Of a DNA stretch of 64,000 nt, positions 7,765 through 16,670 are shown piece by piece. Under the pieces are notes generated by a model. That model was given only the letters and a program-made list of their open reading frames with translations, was not told where the DNA came from and did no database searches. The position numbers and the translations under genes are program-made. How positions within the stretch are numbered: the first letter of the stretch is position 1; every line of letters begins with the position of its first letter. This DNA is from Bradyrhizobium sp. WD16 (GTDB lineage: Bacteria; Pseudomonadota; Alphaproteobacteria; Rhizobiales; Xanthobacteraceae): the NCBI RefSeq assembly GCF_024181725.1, contig NZ_CP028908.1, positions 3,461,501 to 3,525,500 on the forward strand, given 5' to 3'.

Positions 7765-8355
7765 ATGACCAAGGCCTTCTCCACACCCCTGTCCGACAAT
7801 GTCGTGCGGCTCAAGCCGCGCCAACGGGTAAAATCGCGGCGCGCCCACCCCCGAGCGCCGGCTGCTGACGGGGCTCCTACCGCCGAGCGGCTCGCCCGGG
7901 CCGAAGGCCATGTCGAGGTCGGCGACGACGGTCAGGGCCACCGCGTCTACACCTTGCGGGACTCTCCGCTGGAGCGGATGGCCAGCCGCGGCACCGTTGC
8001 GCCGAAGGAATATTCGGCGCTGATGAAGTTCAAGCAGCACTGGACCCATGCCGGGCTGCAGCCGTCGATCGGCAGCATCGATCTCAGCCGGGTCTTCGCC
8101 TCGGACCCGGCCGGCGGCTCGGGAATGGCCAAGACCGAGCGGCAGGTGTTTCACCGCCAGCGCTATCGCGAGGCGGTACAGCTCATCGGCTTGCGCGCCG
8201 CGCTGGTCGTGGAGCGGGTGGTCTGCGCTGAGCAGAGCGTGGAGACGGCGGGGTTCGCCTTGAACTGGCGCACGCCCGCCCAGGCGCGGGCCGCCGCCAC
8301 CGAGCTGCTGCGTGATGCCGGCGAGCGGCTTGCGCGGCTGTGGGGCATCACGTGA
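7765..8355 (+). CDS. Phage-associated hypothetical protein (196 aa)
   Basis: The start ATG at 7765 follows GAAAGAGAGA. The protein is basic at its N-terminus, then has a helical core (YSALMKFKQHWTHAGLQPSI and RQRYREAVQLIGLRAALVVE). It resembles DUF6456-type proteins found in rhizobial prophages, but the match is from memory and weak. It is the last gene of the phage-like run; no integrase or structural gene is present, so this is a remnant or a domesticated control cassette. Confidence 0.55.
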   Translation: MTKAFSTPLSDNVVRLKPRQRVKSRRAHPRAPAADGAPTAERLARAEGHVEVGDDGQGHRVYTLRDSPLERMASRGTVAPKEYSALMKFKQHWTHAGLQPSIGSIDLSRVFASDPAGGSGMAKTERQVFHRQRYREAVQLIGLRAALVVERVVCAEQSVETAGFALNWRTPAQARAAATELLRDAGERLARLWGIT

Positions 8356-8378
8356 GGCCCGCCTTGTCGTTCGCTCAG

Positions 8379-9167
8379 CTAATCCGAGCCATGGACCAGG
8401 AACAGTCGGCGGAGGTCGGCGACATCCTCGGCCCGCACGTCGGAGATTGCCCAGAAGCGCAGCCCGCCGCCGCTCCACTGCGCCATGTTGTAGCCGTCGC
8501 GACCGGACGTCGCCTCGGCGACCGGGGGGCCTGGCCAGACAAAGACGTTGATGATGTGGTTCTGGCGCCGGTAGACCAGCGCGGCCACCACCCGCCCGCC
8601 GATGTAGTCGAGCCGGCCGCCGATGAGCGGAAAGCCTTCCGCTGCGAGATCCACTACCGGCGGCGAGAAGTCGATCTTGCCGCTGAACCAGGGTTTGACG
8701 GTGTGGCGATCGGAACTCGGCACATCGGCGAGATGGTCGACCAGCAGCGAGCGGACGTGGCCGGCGATGATCTGATCCTCGAGGTTGCTTCGCGGTGGCA
8801 CCGGCAGCATGATGAGGAGCAGGCTGGCGGCAAGCGCCGCGAGTGCAGGAATGAAGAGCCAGGACCGAATTGCGCGGCCGACGGTGGCGAGGCGTGCGCG
8901 CAGCGGCGCGTGCAAGCTTGTCGCTTCGGCGAGACCTGGGACCAGTGCCGCAGCGACCTTCGCGCGCAGCTGCTCAGGAGCGATAAAGCTGACGCCGTCG
9001 CGCCCAAGCAGTCTGCGGCCGGCCTGCAGGCGGGCGAATTCGGCGGCGCAGTGCGGACACGTCGCGATATGGTTCTCGATCGCGATCGCGTGCAGCGAAT
9101 CGAGCTCGCGGTCGATCAAGCCGTGGATCATCAGATCGCGATCGGGGCAGGGCGGCCTTGTGCTCAT
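8379..9167 (-). CDS. Anti-sigma factor with zinc-binding N-terminal domain
   Basis: 262 residues from ATG 9167. The N-terminus carries the ZAS motif H-x3-C-x2-C (HIATCPHC), which binds the cognate ECF sigma factor. A single membrane helix follows at about residues 98-118 ([20 protein letters not shown]), and a periplasmic domain makes up the rest. Its start overlaps the stop of the sigma gene (ATGA), which implies translational coupling. It would hold the sigma factor inactive until an envelope signal arrives. Confidence 0.85.
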   Translation of the reverse strand: MSTRPPCPDRDLMIHGLIDRELDSLHAIAIENHIATCPHCAAEFARLQAGRRLLGRDGVSFIAPEQLRAKVAAALVPGLAEATSLHAPLRARLATVGRAIRSWLFIPALAALAASLLLIMLPVPPRSNLEDQIIAGHVRSLLVDHLADVPSSDRHTVKPWFSGKIDFSPPVVDLAAEGFPLIGGRLDYIGGRVVAALVYRRQNHIINVFVWPGPPVAEATSGRDGYNMAQWSGGGLRFWAISDVRAEDVADLRRLFLVHGSD

Positions 9168-9895
9168 GGCGTCTGGCCCTCGCGTCCTGGGCGGCTCCCG
9201 GCCATGCCATTCGGCGCGTCGTTGTGCCAAGCCGCGAGGAATTGCCTGCGGGCGCGGGCAAGGCGCGACATCACGGTGCCGATCGGCACCGCAGCAATCG
9301 TTGCGATCTCCTGGTAGCTCAGGCCCTCCAGCTCGCGCAGCACCAGCATCTCCCGCAAGGGCCGAGGCATTCCGGCGAGGACCCGCCTGACCCGCAGGCT
9401 TTCGTCGCGGCGCTCAAGGATCAGTTCAGGCGAATCCGCTGCCGAGGCGATCTCAAGAGGAGCCTCCGCCGTGTCAGTATCGCCCGGGGCATGCTCGATG
9501 CGGGCGCGCCGGCGACCGAGCTTGAGCCAGTCACGATAGCAATTGCGGACTATGGCATAGAGCCAGGCGCGGGAGTCGCCGCCGTCATAACCAGGAAAGC
9601 CACGCCAGGCGCGCAGGAAGGCGTCCTGCACGATATCCTGGGCGCCGTCGGCGTCGCGGCTGAGAAACCGGGCGAAATTATAGGCGCCATCGAGATGGGG
9701 CACCATCAGCTGATGAAAACGCGCCATAGCCGCGCGCGTCGGCGCAGCATCTGCCAGCGGCGGTCGCCGCTGCGTCGCCGACATCTGGAGCGGAACGGGA
9801 CAGGGCGGCGCATCTGCGAGCCGGCCGGACAGCATCCCGGCCAGGCGCCGCAGCGCAGCACCCCGTTCTGCAGCGAGGATCCGCGCGGCCATCAT
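9164..9895 (-). CDS. ECF RNA polymerase sigma factor
   Basis: 243 residues with sigma region 2 ([35 protein letters not shown]) and region 4 ([32 protein letters not shown]). The first 55 residues are outside the conserved domain, so the true start may be ATG 9784 or 9730; the ATG at 9895 is kept because GGTGAG precedes it. It is co-transcribed with the anti-sigma gene at 8379. A GAAC-type target promoter cannot be assigned by eye. Confidence 0.85.
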   Translation of the reverse strand: MMAARILAAERGAALRRLAGMLSGRLADAPPCPVPLQMSATQRRPPLADAAPTRAAMARFHQLMVPHLDGAYNFARFLSRDADGAQDIVQDAFLRAWRGFPGYDGGDSRAWLYAIVRNCYRDWLKLGRRRARIEHAPGDTDTAEAPLEIASAADSPELILERRDESLRVRRVLAGMPRPLREMLVLRELEGLSYQEIATIAAVPIGTVMSRLARARRQFLAAWHNDAPNGMAGSRPGREGQTP

Positions 9896-10087
9896 CAGCG
9901 CTCACCGTCCGTGGCCGTGCCGCCGGGGCGTCGAGCGTCCTCCTGTATCAAAGGCAGCTCCCTTCAACGGCCTCCTGGTTAAGACCGCGTGGTGCCTGAT
10001 TTTATTCCCTGCAGCGCGAAAGGTGGGGAGAGCTGGATCGGGAATGGGCCGATGCCGGCCCAGCAGAAGCGCGACCCGCCCGTGCCC

Positions 10088-10173
10088 GGTGCTTATGTCC
10101 GTTGCGGCATCCTTCAATTGCCTACGAGAGACTGGCCGCAAAGGCGGTAGGCAATTGCGAGACGCCACACTAG
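10088..10173. repeat. Decayed palindromic module B
   Basis: The right arm (GTAGGCAATTGCGAGACGCCACACTAG) is intact and ends in CTAG 10170-10173, which contains the stop codon of the amidotransferase gene. The left arm keeps GCTTATGTCC and CAATTGCCTAC but has about 14 foreign bases between them and has lost its outer CTAG. Confidence 0.75.
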
Positions 10174-10940
10174 ACTCCCCGGTTTCTGCGCCGCCGTACC
10201 GCTTGGCCGAAAGACTCGAACAGCTTCCGATTGATCGGATTGCGCTGCGGATCATATTCGGCGTGCCACTGCACACCGAGGGCGAAGCCCGGCGCGTCCG
10301 CGATGCGGATCGCTTCGATGGTGCCGTCGTCGGCGATGCCCTCGACCACCACGCGACGGCCGGGTTCGAGAATGCCCTGGCCATGCAGGGAATTGACCCG
10401 GATGGTCTCGCAGCCGAGCAGCCGAGCGAATTCACCGCCTTTGATGAGGTGGACCGCATGACGATCGGCGAACACCACTTCCAGGTCGGGGTGAACCTCG
10501 CCGCTTTCGAGCCTCGGCATGCGATGGTTGATCCGTCCCGGCAGTTCGCGGATTTCCGGATGGAGCGAGCCGCCGAAGGCGACATTCATCTCCTGCAGGC
10601 CGCGGCAGATGCCGAACAGCGGCACGCCGCGGGCGACGCAGGCTTCGACGACGGCCAGCGCCACGTCGTCTCGCCGGACGTCATAAGGTTCATGGCGAAC
10701 ATGGGGTTCGGCGCCGAATCGGGTGGGATGGACATTCGCGCGGGCGCCGGTCAGCAGGATGCCGTCGACGGTTTCGAGTAGCGCCCCGATTTCCGTCATC
10801 CCGGGATTGCCAGCGAACATCAGCGGCAGCGCACCGGCGACGTCCGCCACGGCCTGAAGATTGCGCTCGCCGACGAGCTGGACCGCGAACCGGTTTTCGA
10901 CGAGATGCGCACTGCCGATCACGCCGACCACTGGCTTCAT
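10170..10940 (-). CDS. Class I glutamine amidotransferase-like hydrolase (gamma-Glu-GABA hydrolase, peptidase C26 family)
   Basis: 256 residues from ATG 10940, chosen because GGAGCGGA lies upstream. The nucleophile Cys sits in LFGICRGLQEMN, and the partner His is in VQWHAEYDP. The family hydrolyses gamma-glutamyl amides such as gamma-glutamyl-GABA in polyamine breakdown, but no putrescine genes are adjacent, so the substrate is open. The reading frame ends with TAG inside the CTAG terminus of a palindromic repeat. Confidence 0.85.
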   Translation of the reverse strand: MKPVVGVIGSAHLVENRFAVQLVGERNLQAVADVAGALPLMFAGNPGMTEIGALLETVDGILLTGARANVHPTRFGAEPHVRHEPYDVRRDDVALAVVEACVARGVPLFGICRGLQEMNVAFGGSLHPEIRELPGRINHRMPRLESGEVHPDLEVVFADRHAVHLIKGGEFARLLGCETIRVNSLHGQGILEPGRRVVVEGIADDGTIEAIRIADAPGFALGVQWHAEYDPQRNPINRKLFESFGQAVRRRRNRGV

Positions 10941-11248
10941 TCCGCGTCCGCTCCCTTCATCTTCGCCAAAAGCCGCCAATCACGGCCGGTGCGGGTCGGC
11001 AGTATGCCCGGCGGCAGGGGGGCGTTCAACTCGCGATCCCGTGCAGAGGTGCCGTTCGGCCATGCGCAATACCGTTCTGCGGCGACTGCGGCGGCAGCAC
11101 AGAGATCGGCGGGTGAGCGCAATTTGAGCGATTACCGGCATGATCCGGCCAGATTCGGTTAACGCTGGCGGTCGAAGCACCCCCTGTCCGGAGGAACGCG
11201 GCGGCGACATCGCGGTTCTTGGCGAAAATGCATCATCGGGGAAACGCC
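10941..11248. other. Intergenic, possible small minus-strand frame
   Basis: Between the amidotransferase and the plus-strand gene at 11249. A minus-strand frame from TTG 11122 to 10937 (SPADLCAAAAVAAERYCAWP) overlaps the amidotransferase start with TGA/ATG spacing. It has no clear ribosome binding site and no recognised family, so I do not call it a gene. No hairpin or repeat module was seen here. Confidence 0.3.
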
Positions 11249-11554
11249 ATGGCAAATCTGGGCACAGGCGCGGACACTGCCAATTCGCGGATGGGCGAGC
11301 TGATCGCCTTTCCGGACCGGAAGGCGCTCAATGCGAAAGCGAGTTGCGATCGCTATCGCCGGGCGGAGGCCGAGCTGGAAGATTGCGTGGCAGTGCTCGA
11401 TGCCACCGTCGCCCGCCTTGAGAGAAGTCTCGCCTCCGTTCAGGGCGTGCTGGATGCGCTGCCGCCGACCGAGGGGCGACGAAGTCTCGAGCGACATCGC
11501 TCCCGGATGGCGTCGCAGATCTGCGCTGTGCGACGGATGCTCGCCGAGATCTGA
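11249..11554 (+). CDS. Small hypothetical coiled-coil protein
   Basis: 101 residues from ATG 11249, preceded by CGGGGAA. It contains a short conserved-looking motif (MGELIAFPDRKALNAK) followed by a long heptad-like helix (YRRAEAELEDCVAVLDATVA) and an Arg-rich end. No signal peptide is visible. The function is unknown. Confidence 0.6.
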   Translation: MANLGTGADTANSRMGELIAFPDRKALNAKASCDRYRRAEAELEDCVAVLDATVARLERSLASVQGVLDALPPTEGRRSLERHRSRMASQICAVRRMLAEI

Positions 11555-11597
11555 CGTCCCGGCAGCTGTGCCGCGGCCGCGGCTTCGTGCGACAGCG

Positions 11598-13190
11598 TCA
11601 TTTCTGGCCGATCGTCTTGTCCGTGCTCGTCGCGTAGAACGATCTGGCATCGGCGGCGAAAGCGGCCCGTGCCGCCGGCGAGGTGTAGAACATATGGCCG
11701 CCGCGATAGAGCTTCAGAGTGATCCGTCCAGCAGCAAGCCGGGTCGGCAGATGATCAACGACATAGCGGCTACCCGCATAGGGCGTCACCAGATCGGTCA
11801 CGCCATGCGCAATCAGCAGTCGGAAGCTCGGCGAGAGTGACAGGGCCTCACGGATATCGTCGCTGGCGCTGGCCTGGGCCGCGGATTGTTTGTGGTGCCC
11901 CCAGTCCCATTTGCTCGAAATGTCCTCGGCGAGGAGCACGTAGGTCATGTCGGTCTTGAACCCGAGAATGTTGCGAGCGTAGGCGGCAAAGGCTCCGCCA
12001 TAGGCCCGGGTGAAGCCGCTGAGGACGGGATCTGGGCCGCGCTCGGACGCCGATTCCGGATAGGGGTCCGGCGCAGCGAGCCCGGCGTCGTATTGGCTGA
12101 CCACAGCGCCGTCACGTCGCCGGAGCTGCTTGATGGCGTCATCGCGCAGGAAACCGCGATCATGGGCGACGACGTCGGAGGGCAACCCGGTAAAGTCGGC
12201 GACGCGGGCATAGAACGCCGATGCAGCGTCGGCTTCCAACTCAGGGCCAGCGAGGGCGGCGAGATAATCGGTGCGGGCGAAGTGCTCGGCGTCAGCGAGA
12301 GCCTCGAATGTGAAGGCATTGCGGCGTTCGAGTTCGGCTGCGGCGAGTGATGGTAGCATCAATGACGCACCGAGCGGAAAGCGCTTGGCGCCGAACACCA
12401 GAGGGCCTTCGATCAGCGGCGACAGCATGATCACGCCATCGACGAGGATACCCTGCTCCTGGCGCAGCGTTTCAGTGGTCTTGGCGGCGCGGAAGCCGCC
12501 GTAACTTTCGCCCAACAGATATTTGGGCGCAGAACCGCGGTCATTGCGCGCGACGTAGAGCGCGATTGCTTTGGCCATGACCTGCGCATCGGCGCGGACA
12601 CCATAGTAATTCTCGGCCTCTTCCGGCTTGGCGGTTCGGCTCCAACCGGTGCCGATCGGATCGATCAATACCAGATCGGTGAAGGCAAGCCAGCTCTGCG
12701 GATTATCGACGAGTTTCGCGTTGGCGCCATCGCGGCCGCTCGGCCCAAAATCGAGAATCTTCGGCCCGACGAGCCCGAGGTGCAGATAGGCGGAGGCTGC
12801 GCCGGGGCCGCCGTTGAAGGCGAAAGTGATCGGCCGGTTGGCCGGCGCATTCTTGGCGACATAGGCCGTGTAGAAGATCGATGCGATGCGTTCGCCATTG
12901 GTGCCGAACAGCGGTAGCGTACCGGCCGTGGCGGTGTACGGCCGCGGGCCGCGATCGGTCGGCAGCTGCTGGTCGGTGACGGCGTCGGCGGGCAGCAGCG
13001 CCAGGACTCCGCCGCCCGCGCGATCGGACGAGCGATCGCCGGGATGGTCAGCCGGACGGTTGGCATCGGTGCGGCTCGCTTGTGGCGGCGGCTTTCCGGT
13101 CTCGGACTTGTCCTGTGCGCTGAGGGGGGTGCCGAGCGTGAGGCAAAGCGCCACAATGGCGGCAAGAGAATGTTGTGTGGTTCTGATCAT
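11598..13190 (-). CDS. Peptidase S10 family serine carboxypeptidase, exported
   Basis: 530 residues. A signal peptide (residues 1-25) is followed by a low-complexity linker and an alpha/beta-hydrolase S10 domain. The catalytic triad can be read as Ser in GESYGG, Asp in HGVTDLVTPY and His in GGHMFY. The oxyanion segment FNGGPGAAS is present. S10 enzymes remove C-terminal residues from peptides; here the action would be periplasmic or extracellular. Length and order fit bacterial S10 proteins. Confidence 0.9.
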   Translation of the reverse strand: MIRTTQHSLAAIVALCLTLGTPLSAQDKSETGKPPPQASRTDANRPADHPGDRSSDRAGGGVLALLPADAVTDQQLPTDRGPRPYTATAGTLPLFGTNGERIASIFYTAYVAKNAPANRPITFAFNGGPGAASAYLHLGLVGPKILDFGPSGRDGANAKLVDNPQSWLAFTDLVLIDPIGTGWSRTAKPEEAENYYGVRADAQVMAKAIALYVARNDRGSAPKYLLGESYGGFRAAKTTETLRQEQGILVDGVIMLSPLIEGPLVFGAKRFPLGASLMLPSLAAAELERRNAFTFEALADAEHFARTDYLAALAGPELEADAASAFYARVADFTGLPSDVVAHDRGFLRDDAIKQLRRRDGAVVSQYDAGLAAPDPYPESASERGPDPVLSGFTRAYGGAFAAYARNILGFKTDMTYVLLAEDISSKWDWGHHKQSAAQASASDDIREALSLSPSFRLLIAHGVTDLVTPYAGSRYVVDHLPTRLAAGRITLKLYRGGHMFYTSPAARAAFAADARSFYATSTDKTIGQK

Positions 13191-13289
13191 GGCCGAAGCT
13201 CAGCAAAAAGGGTGCGCGATGTCCATGCGGGGGGCGTCGACCGAGACCATGGCCCATGCACGATGATGTGATCAAATCAGCTGCAATTG

Positions 13290-14876
13290 TCAGCGATCAA
13301 GCTGCACGATGATTCCCTCATTCGGACGCAGCGTCAGTCGGGCCGGGATCGGCGCCTCATCACGGTCCGCCGCAGTCGAATGCTTGATGCTGCCGTCGGA
13401 CGGAAGGACGACATCGGCATCGCGGGCTGTGAGGTTCAGCGCCACTGCGAGGCGCTCGGACGGAGCGGCCCGCGTATAGATCAACACCTCGTCCTGGGCA
13501 TCCACGTCGCCGATGATCCCGTGACTCAAGGCCGGAGATCGGCGTCGGAAGGCGAGAAGGCGCCGCGTCAGCTCCAGGGGTGAACGCGGCTGCGCCTCCA
13601 TGACCGCGACATTGCGTTCCGTCCAGTCGTCGCTCAGAGGCAGCCAGGGCTCGACCACGGAAAAGCCGGCGAAGGGCGCGCTGGACCACTGCATCGGTGT
13701 CCGGACGCCGTCACGACCGACGCCCTTGCCGGGGACGTTGATCTCGAACGGATCACGGATGCGCTCCCGTGGAATTGCCACCTGCGGCATCGCCAATTCG
13801 TCGCCGTAATACAGGGTCGGCGTGCCCCGCAGAGTGAGGAGCAGCATGGTGGCGATGCGGGCTTGCTCGGCACCGAGCCGGCTCGCCACCCGCGGGCGGT
13901 CGTGATTGCCGAGCACCCAGTTTGGCCAGGCGCCCGCCGGCAGGGCAGCCTCATAGTCAGTGATCAGCCGCGCCAGTTCGTCGGCCCGCCAGGGCGTTCG
14001 CAGCAGGGCGAAGTTGAAGGGCAGATGGGCGCCGTCGAGCTCCGCGCCGTAATATGAGACGAGACGGTGCAGGGGCAGATAGATTTCGCCGATCAGCAGC
14101 CGATCAGCGAATTCGTCGACGACGTGCCGCAGGCCCTTGACGACCTCGTGGACGTCCGCGACGTCGGCGGAATGAGCCGGCAGCAGCCGTTCGTGCGGCG
14201 GCCTGCTGTCGTCGTAATCTGGGTTCGGCGGATTGTCGCGAAAGCTCTCATCTTTCATCATGTGCCACATGACGTCGACCCGGAAGCCGTCGATCCCCTT
14301 GCGCAGCCAGAAGCGCATCGCCTCATGAATCGCCAAGCGCACCTCGGGGTTGCGCCAGTTGAGGTCGGGCTGAGAAGCAAGAAAGGCATGGTAGTAGAAT
14401 TGATTTGTGGCTTCATCCCAGGCCCAGGCGCTGCCGCCGAATTCCGACAGCCAGTTATTGGGCGGCGTGCCGCTGCCGCGACCGTCGCGCCAGATGTACC
14501 AGTCGCGTTTAGAGGATCTGCGCGAAGCACGGCTTTCCAGAAACCAGGGATGGCGATCGGATGTATGGTTGGGAACGAGGTCCAGGATCAGCCTGAGTCC
14601 CGCATCGTGAAGGCCGGCAAGCAAGGCGTCGAAATCCGCCATGGTCCCGAACAGCGGATCGACGCCGCAGTAGTCGGCCACGTCGTAGCCGAAATCCTTC
14701 ATCGGTGACGGGTAGAATGGAGAGATCCATACGGCATCCACGCCGAGCCATTTCAGGTAAGGAATCCGCGTCAGGATGCCCTTGAGGTCGCCGATACCGT
14801 CGGCGCCGGAATCCTGAAAGGAGCGTGGATAGATCTGGTAGATGGTGCCGGTCTGCCACCATGGGCGGGATGCCAT
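13290..14876 (-). CDS. GH13 alpha-glucosidase (oligo-1,6-glucosidase type)
   Basis: 528 residues from ATG 14876, the start that best fits the family start MASRPWWQTGTIYQIYPRSF. GH13 regions are visible: DLVPNHTSDRH (region I), GFRVDVMWH with the nucleophile Asp (II), LIGEIYLP with the acid Glu (III) and VLGNHDRPR (IV). It hydrolyses alpha-1,4 or alpha-1,6 glucosidic bonds of oligosaccharides in the cytosol. It is divergent from a truncated trehalose synthase, so a former alpha-glucan/trehalose locus is likely. Confidence 0.9.
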   Translation of the reverse strand: MASRPWWQTGTIYQIYPRSFQDSGADGIGDLKGILTRIPYLKWLGVDAVWISPFYPSPMKDFGYDVADYCGVDPLFGTMADFDALLAGLHDAGLRLILDLVPNHTSDRHPWFLESRASRRSSKRDWYIWRDGRGSGTPPNNWLSEFGGSAWAWDEATNQFYYHAFLASQPDLNWRNPEVRLAIHEAMRFWLRKGIDGFRVDVMWHMMKDESFRDNPPNPDYDDSRPPHERLLPAHSADVADVHEVVKGLRHVVDEFADRLLIGEIYLPLHRLVSYYGAELDGAHLPFNFALLRTPWRADELARLITDYEAALPAGAWPNWVLGNHDRPRVASRLGAEQARIATMLLLTLRGTPTLYYGDELAMPQVAIPRERIRDPFEINVPGKGVGRDGVRTPMQWSSAPFAGFSVVEPWLPLSDDWTERNVAVMEAQPRSPLELTRRLLAFRRRSPALSHGIIGDVDAQDEVLIYTRAAPSERLAVALNLTARDADVVLPSDGSIKHSTAADRDEAPIPARLTLRPNEGIIVQLDR

Positions 14877-14965
14877 TTCTACTCGCGCTCCTGGAACAAT
14901 CGTTCGAAACACCCCGTTATGACCGCTCGATGTGACGGTTTCATACACGAACTCGGCAAGTGCGG

Positions 14966-15409
14966 ATGATCGACGATCTCTGGTACAAGAATGGCGTGAT
15001 CTATTGCATTGCGGTTGCCGCCTTCATGGATTCCGACGGTGACGGCATCGGCGACTTCGGGGGATTGCTGCGCCGGCTCGATTATCTCGCCGGGCTCGGC
15101 GTCAACACCATCTGGCTGCTTCCATTCCAGCTCTCGCCGATGCGCGACGACGGCTATGACATCGCCGACTATTACGGGATCGACCCGCATTACGGCACAC
15201 TCGGCGACTTCGTCGAATTCGCCCACGGCGCCAAGCAGCGCGGCATGCGCGTCATCATCGATCTCGTCGTGCACCACACTTCCGATCGCCATCTCTGGTT
15301 TCAGGCGGTGCGGAGCGACGGTCGGCACCATGTCGCGATCGGGCCCTGCGGTTATCGCTGGTTTTGTGTCGGAGGCCTCGACTACATCCTGCGCTGGACT
15401 GACAGCTGA
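14966..15409 (+). pseudogene. treS: Trehalose synthase (GH13), truncated N-terminal fragment
   Basis: The first 120 residues match the start of a trehalose synthase or closely related GH13 enzyme (DLWYKNGVIYCIAVAAFMDS, then GLGVNTIWLLPFQLSPMRDD, DLVVHHTSDRHLWFQ). After the region I motif the similarity stops near 15325 and an unrelated tail of about 30 residues runs to TGA 15409. All catalytic residues are missing, so it cannot work. TreS interconverts maltose and trehalose. The neighbour at 13290 is an intact GH13 glucosidase. Confidence 0.8.
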
Positions 15410-15428
15410 CGGTGCGAAGCTGCGAATG

Positions 15429-15641
15429 TCAGGAAGGGTAGTCCGCCTCGCGGATATCGATGCGGTCGGCATGCAGCGACCAGTCGGTCAGATCACAATC
15501 GATGCAGAAGATGTGCTTGGCGCGCTCGCCCGCCGCGGCGCCGTCTGGTGCCTCGATTTCCAGACTGCTTTGGCATACCTCCACGCAATGGCCATTTTCG
15601 CCAAGAACATCTTTCAGGAAGCGAACGATGAATCGGGGCAT
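15429..15641 (-). CDS. Small hypothetical protein (70 aa)
   Basis: It starts MPRFIVRFLKDVLGENGHCV with GGGAG upstream. The compact alpha/beta composition includes a CIDCDL pair of cysteines. Short proteins starting with MPR(Y/F) are frequent in Bradyrhizobiaceae, but I cannot place this in a named family. Confidence 0.6.
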   Translation of the reverse strand: MPRFIVRFLKDVLGENGHCVEVCQSSLEIEAPDGAAAGERAKHIFCIDCDLTDWSLHADRIDIREADYPS

Positions 15642-16194
15642 GATGGACTCCCACGGGATTGCGGACTGAGAGCATCTCCAAGGCGCTGTCGTACAGGTTC
15701 AAAAAAGACGTCACGACTCGTTGCCATCGCCAATGCCCTGCGGACCGTGAAAAAGTGTTGGCAATTTTGGTTTGAGTTTAGCTCAAACGGAATCCGGTCG
15801 ATATACGGCCTGCGCCATCATCGCAGCATTGCCATGCTGCGAGAGGAGCGGGGGGGGGGGGGCATGAGCGCCGGCACGATAGCCCAGAGGCTCCAATCGG
15901 TCGGGATCGACAGCGAGGTCGTTCCAGCTTGCGGCAAGCACGCAAACTGGTGCCTGGGGCCATGCCTGAAACCCTCGACGGCCTCTGAAGCGGCTACGGC
16001 AAACCTTCGACGATCGCAGCTGCGTTGTCACAGCAGGCGGCAGCCGACGAAATTGCCAGAATCGTCCAGCAGGCAGCGGGAGCGAATAGCAGTGCGCCGA
16101 TGAGCCTGGTCGATAATTGGCGGACGTCCTGCACCGCAAAATCAGGCAGTAGAGGAACTGCGTCCGCGAAGAAAGCGGCCGGCGAGGCGGTCGG
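15642..16194. other. Intergenic region with a 13-G tract and a short palindrome
   Basis: No convincing gene. A run of 13 G lies at 15850-15862. TTTGAG-TTTAG-CTCAAA at 15771-15787 is a 17-bp interrupted palindrome upstream of the small gene at 15641. A minus-strand frame across the G tract (LAASWNDLAVDPDRLEPLGY) has coding-like composition but no start signal. Confidence 0.45.
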
Positions 16195-16497
16195 TCACTC
16201 CTGATCCATCATGATGAGGACGAGGCCGGTCAGTGTTGCTCCGGTTCCGAACATCGCGCCGAAGCTGCCCAACAAGATCAGCAGGCTGGCCTCCGGAGTC
16301 GCGCTGCGCATAATCAATTCGCGGATACCGAAGCGCTGGTCCGTCGCGAGAACCAGGGCAAAAGCCAATCCGATGGCCACTCCCATAGCGAAGTGACCAA
16401 GCAGGACCAGTAAGGTTGGACGGCTCTTTGACGCCGGTTGGCCGATCCTGCCGGCGCCGGTCTTTGTCCTGGCCCAGAATTTCGGTTTGTGGCGCAT
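16195..16497 (-). CDS. Small membrane protein with two helices
   Basis: 100 residues. A basic N-terminus (MRHKPKFWARTKTGAGR) is followed by two hydrophobic segments at about residues 28-50 (TLLVLLGHFAMGVAIGLAFA) and 70-95 (LLILLGSFGAMFGTGATLTG). AAGGAT precedes the start. The family is unknown, though the layout (basic tail, two helices) is common for small inner-membrane proteins in this group. Confidence 0.6.
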   Translation of the reverse strand: MRHKPKFWARTKTGAGRIGQPASKSRPTLLVLLGHFAMGVAIGLAFALVLATDQRFGIRELIMRSATPEASLLILLGSFGAMFGTGATLTGLVLIMMDQE

Positions 16498-16670
16498 GGG
16501 GCGATCCTTTCGCGGTCAGTCGCCGATGCTGCGAGTAAATGCAAAGGCTTGTGCCTTGTTCCGAAAGGCGAGAGATCTGCAGCAATGGCGTCACCGCCGC
16601 CCGCGTCCTGGAGGTTCGGTGGACCGGGCTTGGAGGGGAAAGGTCGAACGAGCCGTCGGAACGAGGGCTG

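Noticed and set aside
7293-8478. Minus-strand frames opposite the phage-like genes
   Set aside because: Shadows of the plus-strand genes, rich in Arg, Gly and Pro; the plus frames carry the DnaA-domain and other recognisable sequence.
15771-15787. TTTGAG-N5-CTCAAA as a FixK box
   Set aside because: The half-sites lack the TTGAT/ATCAA bases and the spacing is 5 instead of 4, so it is listed only as a palindrome.
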